Shown here: piece by piece, positions 8,367-17,252 of the stretch
How positions within the stretch are numbered: the first letter of the stretch is position 1
How the letters are laid out: each line of letters opens with the position of its first letter
Position numbers and translations under genes: made by a program
From: Mycobacterium gordonae
Lineage (GTDB): Bacteria > Actinomycetota > Actinomycetes > Mycobacteriales > Mycobacteriaceae
Reading direction: 5' to 3'
Assembly: GCF_002101675.1 (NCBI RefSeq)
Contig: NZ_LQOY01000032.1
Location: 1 to 64,000 of the forward strand
Length of the DNA stretch: 64,000 bases
The notes under the pieces: model-generated
Told to the model about the DNA's origin: nothing
What the model saw: only the letters and a program-made list of their open reading frames with translations
Databases searched by the model: none

Positions 8367-9998
8367 TCAGCGGATCCTTAGTCTTTTCATCGCCGTGTAG
8401 GTTCCCGCAAGGATACCGGAATTCAGCCGGGCGCTGACGCCTGGAAGCGGGTCGAAGCCGATGAGGTGCTGACTGGCGACGGTCTGCAGTTCGGTGTACT
8501 CCAGCAGGCCATGCTCGCCGTGGCGTCGGCCCTGTCCGGAGGCCTTCATCCCGCCCATCGGGGCGTCGTTGGAGCAGTACGCCGCACCATAGCCCTCATT
8601 GATGTTTACGGTGCCACAACGGATCTGCGAGCCAATCTTCCGCCCGCGGCGAGGGTCACGCGTCCAGACGGAGGCATTGAGCCCGAATTCGCTGTCGTTA
8701 GCCATCGCGATGGCCTCGTCCTCGCGAGAGAATCTGTACAGCGAAACGACCGGTCCGAAGGTTTCGTTTGCATACACCTCCATTTCGGCGGTGACTCCGG
8801 CCAAGACGGTCGGTTCGTAGAAGTACGGTCCCAAATCTGGCCGGGCGCGGCCGCCGGCCAGCACGTCGGCGCCTTTGGACCGCGCATCGGCGACGTGGCG
8901 TTCGACGATGTCGAGCTGACGCTGCGAGGTCAGGCTGCCGACGTCGTAGTCGAACTTCGGACCGCTTCCGAGGCGCAAAGCGCGGGTGTGGCCAGCAAAT
9001 AGTTGGACGAAATCGTCGTAGATGGCATCGGCGATATAGATTCGCTCGATCGACAAGCACAATTGGCCCGCGCTCGAAAAACACGCGCGCAGAGTGCCTT
9101 TGGCTGCCTTCTTCACGTTGGCATCGGCAAGCACCAGCATCGGGTTCTTTCCACCAAGCTCCAGGGTGCACCCGATGAGGCGTTGCGCGGCCTCAGCGGC
9201 GATGCGGCGCCCAGCGGCTGTGGACCCGGTGAAGCAGATGTGGTCGGCTTGATCGATGAGTGGTTGACCGATCTCCGCGGGTTCGCCCACGACGATTTGC
9301 CACAGATCGGCCGGCAGCCCGGCGCCCACAAGCAGCTCTCGGGCCGCCAACGCTGTCAGCGCCGTCTGTGTGTCGGGTTTGTGTACGACCGCGTTTCCGG
9401 CCAGAAGGGCCGGGATGACGTCGCAGATACCGAGTGACAGTGGGTAATTCCACGGTGAGATGACCCCAACGACGCCTTTGGGTTGCCGCAGCTCCTGAGT
9501 CCGGGTCGCCAACGGGATGGCGCCCCTGCGCCGGCGGGGCGCCAATAGTTTCTTGGCGTGGCGCCCATAGTAGAGGGCCAGGCCGGCGACGTCGGCGGTC
9601 TCCTCGAAGGCGCTGTTGCGGGCTTTGCCGGTTTCGGCCTGGATGATGTCGATCAGCTCACTGTTTCCTAGCACCCGATCATGCAACGCGACGAACGGCG
9701 CTGCGCGTTGGGCTGGAGTGCGGGCGGCCCAATGCTGTTGTGCGATACGCGCAGCCGCGTAGGCGTGGGCAACGTCTTGCGCGCTCGACTGCGGCAGCCG
9801 TGCGAGCACCTGACCGGTGAATGGTGCTGTGGTGATGACAAATTCGGCGCCGCCCCGGACCCCTCGACTCAATGACGCGATTCGCTCCGGTCTCAGGTGC
9901 AGCGACCGCAGACTCTCGAGGCTCATCGAAGCTGTTTCGGAGGGTGGCGTTTCCAAGCGAGTGTGTTCTCTTGCCTCATTGCTCGTCCTCACCGTCAC
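8367..9998 (-). CDS. NAD(P)-dependent aldehyde dehydrogenase (succinate-semialdehyde DH type)
   Basis: A 543-residue aldehyde dehydrogenase when started at GTG 9998, which follows the ribosome-binding site AGGAAGGA; longer readings to 10154 add unrelated sequence. Landmarks include VISPWNYPLSLG near residue 175, the cofactor loop FTGSTAAGR near 255, the glutamate motif LELGGKNPML near 278, the catalytic Cys in SSAGQLCLSIERIY near 310, and ETFGPVVSLY near 412. It would oxidise an aldehyde to its acid. As the last gene of the large operon, directly after the linalool isomerase-like gene, it may act on geranial or a similar isoprenoid aldehyde; that is inference. The N-terminal 35 residues before the family similarity are unusual and could mean a later ATG. 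Confidence 0.92.
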   Translation of the reverse strand: MTVRTSNEAREHTRLETPPSETASMSLESLRSLHLRPERIASLSRGVRGGAEFVITTAPFTGQVLARLPQSSAQDVAHAYAAARIAQQHWAARTPAQRAAPFVALHDRVLGNSELIDIIQAETGKARNSAFEETADVAGLALYYGRHAKKLLAPRRRRGAIPLATRTQELRQPKGVVGVISPWNYPLSLGICDVIPALLAGNAVVHKPDTQTALTALAARELLVGAGLPADLWQIVVGEPAEIGQPLIDQADHICFTGSTAAGRRIAAEAAQRLIGCTLELGGKNPMLVLADANVKKAAKGTLRACFSSAGQLCLSIERIYIADAIYDDFVQLFAGHTRALRLGSGPKFDYDVGSLTSQRQLDIVERHVADARSKGADVLAGGRARPDLGPYFYEPTVLAGVTAEMEVYANETFGPVVSLYRFSREDEAIAMANDSEFGLNASVWTRDPRRGRKIGSQIRCGTVNINEGYGAAYCSNDAPMGGMKASGQGRRHGEHGLLEYTELQTVASQHLIGFDPLPGVSARLNSGILAGTYTAMKRLRIR

Positions 9999-10172
9999 TG
10001 GTCCTTCCTGCGCGAATGCATCACTGGTCCTGTGGTGGACTGGTCGGGTTTGGTGGCTCGTCGGTGTGCTTGACGGTCGGGTGCGGTTCGACGGCCGATC
10101 CTGGCTGGCGGAGAAGCGATATCGGCCGCGCCACCCACCGCATGAACCGTGCAACGGGAGACATCGGCGCGG

Positions 10173-12161
10173 TCATGGGACTATTGCGTTTCGGGTCGCG
10201 GTGGGGGTGATGCGGACTGCGTGGCGCCCCTCGAGATCAACTTGTATGTAGGCGATCCCGTCCGCGTTTGCCGTGACGTCAGGGTCGATTGCACCGATGG
10301 TGCGGTAGGTCTGGCCCGGGTGTAGTCGGCCGATGGTGAGTGTCTGACGGTCGTGTTGTGCACCGGGCCGAAGGACCAGGTCCAGGGAGGTCCCGTCGGA
10401 GACGGCCCGGGCCACCAGCACGTCGGGGTAGTCGGCGTCCTGCAGAATGGGTCCGTTGACCCATTGTTCGGGCATGCCTCGATTGACCCGGTTGAAATGG
10501 CTGTTGGTGCGGGCGGTGGAGGCGAGCAGGACTCCGCAGTTCCCCTGGGTCGACACGTCGGCGTAGTACTTGACGCCGTCGCGCATGGTCGGCGACGATT
10601 CCGCTTCGATCGAAGCCCCTGCTGCCGCGGCAACCTCGGAGTCGCCGAGTTCTGCGGCGGCAGCCTGTAGCCATAGCAGGGCGCTGACGTTGCTGCGTTT
10701 GTAGTTGCCGGTGTCGATCTTGTCCCAGCCTTTCAGGTCAAGAGTGACGGTGCCATCGGCGTTAAGGTTCACCCATCCCTGGCGCAGGATCTCGTACTGG
10801 CGTCGTGCGATGTCGGGAAAGACCGGGGCGAGCTGCCAGATGACACTGGCGTCGGAAAGCACCGACGTCATTGCGGGCACTGTGAGGCCGGTCCACGCCG
10901 ATCGGATGCCGATGGTGCGCCCATCGACAGAGAGGAACTCGTTTTCGAAGCCGGTCCGGAATCTGTCAAGAATCCGTTCCGTGTAGTCGGTACCGTACAG
11001 CCGATCGTGGATGGGCAGCGGCAGGATGCCGAACCCGTTGCACAGGGCGTAAATCCAGTTCGGTTCGCAGGGATAGAGCGTGAAGTCGGAGCGCTCGAAG
11101 TTACGCACCAATGCCTCGGTGAGGGAGTGGAAATCGTATTCGAACCGTCGACCACCGGGATGGTTGAAGGTCACCGATCCCTTCTTCCGAAAGTTTTCGT
11201 CCTGGTTGTTGGACATGTAGGACGCCAGTTGATAACCCAACCAGCCGGTCAGCATGATGTTGTCCTTCGGGACGGGGTCGGGGTTGTAGCGCAGGTGGCC
11301 CCACAGGCTTTCCTTCGACCAGTAGGCCCAGCAAACCCTCTCCTGCCATTTGGCGATCAGATTCCGTTGGGCCACATTGAGATAGCCGTGGAAGGCGGGG
11401 GCGTAGTCGTATTGCAGCGCCGCCAACGAAAGCGCGCATGAAGTGACTTGATAGCGGATCGAGGAGGTCTGAAACTGCTCGATCTTGTCGAAGCCGCTGA
11501 ATTCGGCGACCGGCTGTAAAGCACGGTCAAGCAAGAACCGTTGTTGGGCGAGCTGGTCGGCACTGAGTTCGGGAACCTCTGGCAGCGGGGCATTCGCAGC
11601 GATGGTTCGCATCGCTGACACCACCGGACGCGGACTGGTGGCGCCGAGTTCGCGCAGCCGGGCATTGCGTTCCTCGCGGCGCGCGACGGCGTGTTGGAAT
11701 CCGCGTTTCCGCATCTGCAGCACCGCGCCCAGGGCGGTGACCGCGGCGGCCGGGACGGCGGTACGGGCCAGCGGCCAGCGCACCCAACGCCGACTGCTGG
11801 CCAGCGCGGTCCCACCCCAGACGGTCAGTGGGGCGAGCACGTTGCCGGAGCCGAGCCACATTCCTAGCGAAATCAAAAACGCGGGTTGTGTGGCCGCATA
11901 AGCGAAAGGTTTTCCGGCGGAGAGGTACCCCGCCCCCGGCGCGATCAGTCCGACGCCCAGATTTGCCGCCGGCCGGCGGCCCGCTATGAACGCCAGGGCG
12001 ATTCCGGCCGCGGCAATGGCACCGTAGCCAGCGACGGTGCGGCGCAGCCGAGCGGTAGTGACGGGTCCATCTGGCTGCGCCCGCTCCGGTATGAGCGCGA
12101 TCGGCGGCTGTTCCTGAGTCGGTGCTGTATCGCCGGACACGACGGGGGTAGTGGTGCTCAT
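10173..12161 (-). CDS. membrane-anchored linalool isomerase / dehydratase-isomerase family protein
   Basis: A 662-residue protein. Residues about 35-150 hold several hydrophobic membrane helices; the rest is a soluble alpha-barrel-like domain. The central part matches the linalool dehydratase/isomerase family as I remember it from Castellaniella: a tract with W, G-H-L-R-Y-N-P-D-P-V-P-K-D-N-I-M-L-T-G (near residue 290), then CEPNWIYALCN near residue 375, with both cysteines at the spacing of the catalytic pair, then HDRLYGTDYTERI. A membrane anchor plus this domain is the layout of Thauera linalool isomerase. The expected reaction is linalool to geraniol (reversible). ATG 12161 follows GAAGGAAAGGGCCA and forms an ATGA overlap with the acyltransferase gene. 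The true substrate may be another tertiary allylic alcohol. Confidence 0.78.
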   Translation of the reverse strand: MSTTTPVVSGDTAPTQEQPPIALIPERAQPDGPVTTARLRRTVAGYGAIAAAGIALAFIAGRRPAANLGVGLIAPGAGYLSAGKPFAYAATQPAFLISLGMWLGSGNVLAPLTVWGGTALASSRRWVRWPLARTAVPAAAVTALGAVLQMRKRGFQHAVARREERNARLRELGATSPRPVVSAMRTIAANAPLPEVPELSADQLAQQRFLLDRALQPVAEFSGFDKIEQFQTSSIRYQVTSCALSLAALQYDYAPAFHGYLNVAQRNLIAKWQERVCWAYWSKESLWGHLRYNPDPVPKDNIMLTGWLGYQLASYMSNNQDENFRKKGSVTFNHPGGRRFEYDFHSLTEALVRNFERSDFTLYPCEPNWIYALCNGFGILPLPIHDRLYGTDYTERILDRFRTGFENEFLSVDGRTIGIRSAWTGLTVPAMTSVLSDASVIWQLAPVFPDIARRQYEILRQGWVNLNADGTVTLDLKGWDKIDTGNYKRSNVSALLWLQAAAAELGDSEVAAAAGASIEAESSPTMRDGVKYYADVSTQGNCGVLLASTARTNSHFNRVNRGMPEQWVNGPILQDADYPDVLVARAVSDGTSLDLVLRPGAQHDRQTLTIGRLHPGQTYRTIGAIDPDVTANADGIAYIQVDLEGRHAVRITPTATRNAIVP

Positions 12162-13687
12162 TGGCCCTTTCCTTCGGTGGTTGCGATCCGTGCCCGTGTC
12201 GAAGCAGGCTTGGCGGCGGGCTTCGATTTGGGCTTGGGTGTGGATTGAGTTGGCGAATAGAGGCTTTCGAGTTCCTGTAGGGCGGCGCCGCAGTGAACCG
12301 CCAATCGCTGGACGTGGGGCAGGGCAGCGTGGCAAGCGGTGAAGGAGAGGTTGAGCCGGTCAACGTAGGACACGGCCACGATGTTGAGGGCCTGACCGCC
12401 ATACAGGACCGTCAGGGCTTGGACTTCCCGCAAGGGTGCGCCGTCAAGGTACTTCTGCTGGCGCGGTCCCGGCACGTTGGAAATCGGGATGTTGAACATC
12501 GGTGGGATGTGCCCGCCGAGCCTAACGAACTGCTCAAGCAGAATCGGAGTGGTGGCCAACAAACTGTACGTCTCGATGGCCTCAGCACCGAGCTCGGCGA
12601 GGCGCTCTTTAGCCTGACTAGCGGCGGCGCGGATAGCGGCGAACCGTTCGCCCGGATCATCAATGTTGGTCGCAAGCGACAGCATCGCCCAACTGATCGC
12701 GTTGCCGGACTGCGGCTTTCCGTCATCGCGGCGCACCGACACGGGGATATTGGTGATGAGCGATTCGGCGGGCAGCGCGTTGATCTCGGTCAAATAGCGG
12801 CGCAGCCCGCCCGCGCATACGGCTAGCACAACGTCGTTAATCGTGCCGGCGGACTGCCGCGAGATCGATCTGAACCTCTGAAGGTCATAGGACTGGGTGG
12901 CAACGCGGCGATGCGACGTGATGGGGGTGTTGATGACCGAGCGCGGTGCGTTCCACGGTCGTGCGGAAACTCCGATCGCTGCGCGGTAAACCGCCCGTGC
13001 GCCGGCGTTGAGGAGTTTCGGAGGTCCTGCGGCAAGATCGGTCAAGGTCTGCATCACAGAGGGGGACGCGTCGCCGTTTTCCTGGCTCGGCATTTGTGCG
13101 TGACTGTTGTCGGCGATTCGGTCCGTTAGGCGGCGCGGCGGCTTGACGGCCCTCCACATCGCGGGTTCGCGGCGGACGTCAGCATCGTCGGACAGCCAGG
13201 TGTCAACCATGCCGAGCGCGGCGACGCCGTCGCATAGGGCATGGTGCATCTTGCCGAAAATCGCAAACCGGCTATCGGCCAGGCCCTCTATGACATAGGT
13301 CGACCACAGGGGGTAGTCCTTATCCAGCGCGATGCTCTGCAATTGTGAAATCAGCACGCCGAGTTCACGTTCCCCGCCAGGGGCGGGCAACGCAAGATGA
13401 AAGATGTGTCGGTCTGGGTCGATGTGTTCGACGGTCTCCCACTGCGGCCACACCCGCCCGAGCAGTGAGCTCTTCAGCCGCCGGTTATACGGCGCGACAG
13501 CGGTTGTCTGGCGGCGCATGTCATCAACGAGGCCGTGTACGAAGTCGGGTCCCGCCCCTTCGGGTGAATCGAAGATGCACAGCACTCCACCATGCATGAG
13601 GTTGGTCGGCGACTCCAGGAACAGCCAGCCCGCGTCTTGGGGACTGAGCGCGTCCATCTTGGACAGAATGTTCGGCAAAGCGATCAC
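12158..13687 (-). CDS. WS/DGAT-type acyltransferase (wax ester synthase / diacylglycerol acyltransferase)
   Basis: A 509-residue bacterial WS/DGAT protein. The N-terminus has L-S-P-Q-D-A-G-W-L-F-L-E-S near residue 14, and the catalytic motif HHALCDG (HHxxxDG) is near residue 147. The conserved NIPISNVPGP stretch is near residue 405. The C-terminus is Lys/Pro-rich. These enzymes transfer an acyl group from acyl-CoA to an alcohol or diacylglycerol at the membrane. In this operon it could esterify an isoprenoid alcohol, or store excess acyl-CoA as wax ester or triacylglycerol. It lies 49 bases after the upstream SDR gene and is coupled by ATGA to the isomerase-like gene. It resembles the Tgs paralogues of M. 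tuberculosis, but no exact orthologue is claimed. Confidence 0.92.
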   Translation of the reverse strand: MIALPNILSKMDALSPQDAGWLFLESPTNLMHGGVLCIFDSPEGAGPDFVHGLVDDMRRQTTAVAPYNRRLKSSLLGRVWPQWETVEHIDPDRHIFHLALPAPGGERELGVLISQLQSIALDKDYPLWSTYVIEGLADSRFAIFGKMHHALCDGVAALGMVDTWLSDDADVRREPAMWRAVKPPRRLTDRIADNSHAQMPSQENGDASPSVMQTLTDLAAGPPKLLNAGARAVYRAAIGVSARPWNAPRSVINTPITSHRRVATQSYDLQRFRSISRQSAGTINDVVLAVCAGGLRRYLTEINALPAESLITNIPVSVRRDDGKPQSGNAISWAMLSLATNIDDPGERFAAIRAAASQAKERLAELGAEAIETYSLLATTPILLEQFVRLGGHIPPMFNIPISNVPGPRQQKYLDGAPLREVQALTVLYGGQALNIVAVSYVDRLNLSFTACHAALPHVQRLAVHCGAALQELESLYSPTQSTPKPKSKPAAKPASTRARIATTEGKGQ

Positions 13688-13736
13688 GGGAGGTCCTTAC
13701 TGTGGCGGTGGACAAAGGGGTGTCGGCGCTTCATCA

Positions 13737-14570
13737 TCAATGTCCCTGCAGCCGTTGGTGATAGGCTCGGCGGCTTGCTTGGTCGGAACGAGATAAGACC
13801 GCCGACTCCGCACCCAGGGCGCGGACGGCGGCTTCGCCGAGAACGCGTGGCAGGAGTCGCTGGGCGCGCAGGACAACGCCGGCGATGGGTGGAACGTAGA
13901 CGCGGGGCCGGGATTTGTTGCTTTCCAAGGTGGCTACGACTGCGTCGGCGACCTGTTTGGGTTCGATGTTCTTGATGCCGCGGGGTCCTTGGACGCCGGC
14001 GGCCAATTCGGTGTTGACCGCAGCGGGCAGGATGGCCGAGATGTGAATTCCACTGCGACGGAACTCCAGTCGGGCCGCGTCGCTGAAGGTAAGTGTGGCT
14101 GCCTTGCTGGCGTTGTAGACGCCTAGGCCGGGAACGGCCGCTTCGCCCATGGTGGAGGCCATGTTGACGATGTGGCCGCGTCGGTGAGGGAGCATCAGTG
14201 CCAGAGCGCGTTTGGTGCCGTTGATCATGCCCAGCGTGTTGATCTCGAGGACACGACGGGCCAGCGCGTCAGACTGTTCCAGAAGTGGTCCGGTCGGCAT
14301 TATGCCGGCGTTGTTGATGAGCACGTCCAAGGCACCGCATTCGCGTTCGACACGAGCCAGGAAGGCGCCGAATGCGTCGCCGTCGACGACGTCGAGGTTG
14401 CCGTAGGTCTCGATCGACAGTGTGCTGGCGGCGGTTTTCAACGCATCCTCGTCGATGTCGCTGAGCGCGACCCGCGCGCCTCGAGCCACCAGGGTTTCGG
14501 CGATGGTGTAACCGATGCCGCGGGCGCCACCAGTAATGGCGACGACTCGACCGGCGAGCGACGACTTCAT
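13737..14570 (-). CDS. short-chain dehydrogenase/reductase (SDR)
   Basis: A 277-residue classical SDR. The cofactor motif TGGARGIG is near residue 14, the NNAG motif near residue 90, the catalytic Ser near residue 140 (NMASTMGEA), and Y-N-A-S-K (YxxxK) near residue 155. The Asp in ALSDIDEDA suggests NAD preference. It oxidises an alcohol or reduces a ketone. The ATG at 14570 follows GAGGAG and overlaps the upstream acyl-CoA synthetase stop as ATGA; a longer frame to 14690 reads into that gene. It is a candidate for the geraniol-type alcohol oxidation step of the operon (inference). The C-terminus is basic and about 25 residues longer than minimal SDRs. Confidence 0.92.
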   Translation of the reverse strand: MKSSLAGRVVAITGGARGIGYTIAETLVARGARVALSDIDEDALKTAASTLSIETYGNLDVVDGDAFGAFLARVERECGALDVLINNAGIMPTGPLLEQSDALARRVLEINTLGMINGTKRALALMLPHRRGHIVNMASTMGEAAVPGLGVYNASKAATLTFSDAARLEFRRSGIHISAILPAAVNTELAAGVQGPRGIKNIEPKQVADAVVATLESNKSRPRVYVPPIAGVVLRAQRLLPRVLGEAAVRALGAESAVLSRSDQASRRAYHQRLQGH

Positions 14571-16414
14571 TTTTGCGGCTCCTCGGCGTTCGAGTTGTAG
14601 AGTTCCTCGATCTCGGCGGAGTACTGCTCGGCGATGGCACGACGACGCATCTTCATGGTGGGGGTGAACTGTGGACCGCCGGGGTCCCAAATATCGGGCA
14701 GGACGCGATATCGCTTAATCTGCTCCACGCGGGACAAGGTGGCGTTGCCGGCCTGCACGCCGGCGTCGATCATCGCGCTGATTGCCGGGTGGCTGGCCAG
14801 CGCCGCGGGTGAGTTATCGGCGATCCCCGACTTCGCTGCGAACGCGGCGCAGACCAGCGGATCCAGCACGATCAGCGCCACGTTGTAGGGTCGGCCGTCT
14901 CCGACGACCATAATGCCCCCGATGAGAGGGCAGGCTGCCGAAATGGCGAGTTCAATATTGCTGGGTGACATGTTCTTTCCCGCAGCGTTGATGATCAGTT
15001 CCTTCTTGCGGTCGATGATGGTGACGTAGCCGTCGTCGTCTTGGGAGACGACGTCACCGGTGGCCAGCCAACCGTCGTCGTTGAGTACTTCGGCGGTACG
15101 CGCCGGGTCCCCCCGGTAGCCGCGCATGACGATCGGTCCTCGTAGCAGCGCTTCGCCGTCGTCGGCGATGCGCAACTCAATTCCGGGTAGTGGCCGGCCG
15201 ACAGTGCCGACTTTGACCCGTTCCGGCGGGTTGGCTGTGGCGGCGCCGACTGTTTCAGACATGCCCCAGATTTCACAGACCCGCACACCCAGCGCTAGAA
15301 AGAACTCCAGCACGCTCGGGGCCAGCGCGGCCGCACCGGACATCGCCCAGCGCATCTGATCGAATCCGTACTGGCGTCGCAGTGCTGCAAAGACCTGTTG
15401 GTCGGCGCGGCGGTAGTCGTCAACCAGCTCGGTCGGCACACGCTGACCGGTCTGCTCGGCGCGGACTTTGGCCAGCCCGACGCCGAGTGCCCACTGGGCG
15501 AGCTGGACGGTCTCTGGGTCGCTTTGGGCGTGCAGCCCCATTTCAATAGCCAGCTTCAGCTTTTCCCAGATGCGAGGAACAGCGACCCACACGGTGGGCT
15601 GGACCTCGGGCAGCGCGCCGATGATGGCGCGGGCGTCAGACACACACGTGATTTGTGTGCCGTGCGTGAGTTGTCCGTAATGGCAGGACAATCGGTCGGC
15701 GATATGCGCGGAGGGCAAGTACGAGGTGATTCGGTCACCGAAGCGTAAGTCGAAAATTTCCTGGCAGGCGGCCGATTGCGCGAGCAGGTTCGAGTGGGTC
15801 AGCTCGACGCCCTTGGGTGCACCGGTGGTGCCGGAGGTGTAGATCAGGGTCAGCAGGTCACTAGGTTGCACAGTCTGCCAGGTAGCTTCAAAGTCGAAGC
15901 CCGACAGGGGCGTTGCCTCTAACACCGCCAGGGTGATGATGCCATCGAAGTCTGCGTCGACGCAGACAAGATGCTCGATGTCCGCGCGTGATCCGTCGAG
16001 TCGTTGCGCATGGTCTGCGTCGCACACAACGACGCGGGCACCGGAGTGATTCAGCAGGTACTGGATCTGCTCGGGGGAACTCGTGTTGTACATCGAGAAC
16101 GGAACTGCGCCCAAATGGATGGCGGCGGTATCGACGAGGTGAAATTCGGGTCGGTTCGACATCAATAGCGCGACGGTGTCACCGTGGCCAACCCCTAGGC
16201 GGGCGAGCCCGGCGGCAATGGCTTGCACTCGCGTGGCGTACTGCCGCCAGGTGATCGAGACGCTATCTCCCGGAGTTCGTAGCGCGACCGCATCCGGATC
16301 GACGGTTGCGGTACGTTGAAACGCCGCGCACAGGGTGCGTGGATCGCTGGAAGCGGTCGGTTCCTTGGCCGTGTGGCGTCCGTGGCTCTGGTGGCTTGTA
16401 TCCAACGAGGTCAT
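14567..16414 (-). CDS. long-chain acyl-CoA synthetase (FadD, AMP-forming)
   Basis: A 615-residue adenylate-forming enzyme of the long-chain acyl-CoA ligase type. The P-loop motif LIYTSGTTGAPKGVE is near residue 193, the A5-type motif E-I-W-G-M-S-E-T near residue 360, and the hinge region G-D-V-V-S-Q-D-D-D-G-Y-V-T-I-I-D-R-K-K-E near residue 450. It activates a carboxylic acid with ATP and CoA. In the operon it probably activates the acid made by the aldehyde dehydrogenase. ATG 16414 overlaps the upstream SDR stop as ATGA, which fixes the start despite a longer open frame to 16492. A substrate such as geranic acid is inference; a straight-chain fatty acid is equally possible from sequence. Confidence 0.93.
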   Translation of the reverse strand: MTSLDTSHQSHGRHTAKEPTASSDPRTLCAAFQRTATVDPDAVALRTPGDSVSITWRQYATRVQAIAAGLARLGVGHGDTVALLMSNRPEFHLVDTAAIHLGAVPFSMYNTSSPEQIQYLLNHSGARVVVCDADHAQRLDGSRADIEHLVCVDADFDGIITLAVLEATPLSGFDFEATWQTVQPSDLLTLIYTSGTTGAPKGVELTHSNLLAQSAACQEIFDLRFGDRITSYLPSAHIADRLSCHYGQLTHGTQITCVSDARAIIGALPEVQPTVWVAVPRIWEKLKLAIEMGLHAQSDPETVQLAQWALGVGLAKVRAEQTGQRVPTELVDDYRRADQQVFAALRRQYGFDQMRWAMSGAAALAPSVLEFFLALGVRVCEIWGMSETVGAATANPPERVKVGTVGRPLPGIELRIADDGEALLRGPIVMRGYRGDPARTAEVLNDDGWLATGDVVSQDDDGYVTIIDRKKELIINAAGKNMSPSNIELAISAACPLIGGIMVVGDGRPYNVALIVLDPLVCAAFAAKSGIADNSPAALASHPAISAMIDAGVQAGNATLSRVEQIKRYRVLPDIWDPGGPQFTPTMKMRRRAIAEQYSAEIEELYNSNAEEPQK

Positions 16415-17247
16415 AGCTCTGCCTTCGATGTAGTAGGGCCGTGATGCCCGGAGTAATGAGGAGGGGTAGTCAATCCGCGCGCCATTAGCCACGCCGAGCG
16501 GCGCGGTAGGTCGACCATCATCGAGGAAGACGCCAGCCGCTTAGGCAACCGCACGGACAGCTTGTTGTGACGAACTGCGTTCAGCACGGCGTCGGTGATT
16601 TCCTCCGGGGTGATCAGTCGGCTCACCTTGAGCCGGTACATGCGGTCGAACAGTGCCGATAATGCCGGGGAGCTGCGACCCTTCTCCATCAGTCCGGTAT
16701 CTGCGACTTCTCCGATCTCGACCTTGGTCACCCCGACCGGAGTGTCCTGGAGTTCGAACGCGAGGTTGACCGTGTGGTGGGTGACGAATGCTTTGGTCGC
16801 CGCGTAGGTCGCCAGCGTCGGCGGCAGCGACACCCCTGCCATCGAGGACACATTGACCAGGTGCCCGTGCCCACGCGCCAGCATGCCGGGCAGTACCTGG
16901 CGGAACAGCTCGGCGCCGGCGAGCACGTTGAGCGCGATGATGAAATCCAGTGTCTCGGCGGTCATCTCGTTGAACCGACCGATGCACTCGTCTCCGGCAT
17001 TGTTGACCAGAATGTCGACCGGGCCGTCGCGCTCAACGCGGGCAATAAGGCCGCGGAGCGCGGTAGTGTTGGTCAGGTCGCACGGGTAGGCCCGCCCACC
17101 CAGCCGGGCGGCCACTTCCTCCAGCGGGCCGCTGCCGCGGGCCACGAGCGCCACGTCGGCGCCAGCGTCGGCGAAACCCCGGGCGAGCTGCTGTCCGATG
17201 CCGCGGCTCGCGCCAGTGATGAGTACACGTTTTCCGCGAATATCCAT
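16411..17247 (-). CDS. short-chain dehydrogenase/reductase (SDR)
   Basis: A 278-residue classical SDR with TGASRGIG near residue 11, NNAG near residue 86, the catalytic Ser in NVSSMAGVS near residue 138, and YAATK near residue 152. The C-terminal part (residues 225-270) carries R-L-P-K-R-L and a hydrophobic stretch seen in lipid-acting SDRs of mycobacteria. It lies five bases after the F420-type oxidoreductase gene and is coupled to the acyl-CoA synthetase by ATGA. Together with the SDR at 13737 it gives the operon two alcohol/ketone redox steps. Substrate unknown. Confidence 0.92.
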   Translation of the reverse strand: MDIRGKRVLITGASRGIGQQLARGFADAGADVALVARGSGPLEEVAARLGGRAYPCDLTNTTALRGLIARVERDGPVDILVNNAGDECIGRFNEMTAETLDFIIALNVLAGAELFRQVLPGMLARGHGHLVNVSSMAGVSLPPTLATYAATKAFVTHHTVNLAFELQDTPVGVTKVEIGEVADTGLMEKGRSSPALSALFDRMYRLKVSRLITPEEITDAVLNAVRHNKLSVRLPKRLASSSMMVDLPRRSAWLMARGLTTPPHYSGHHGPTTSKAEL

Positions 17248-17252
17248 CGGGC

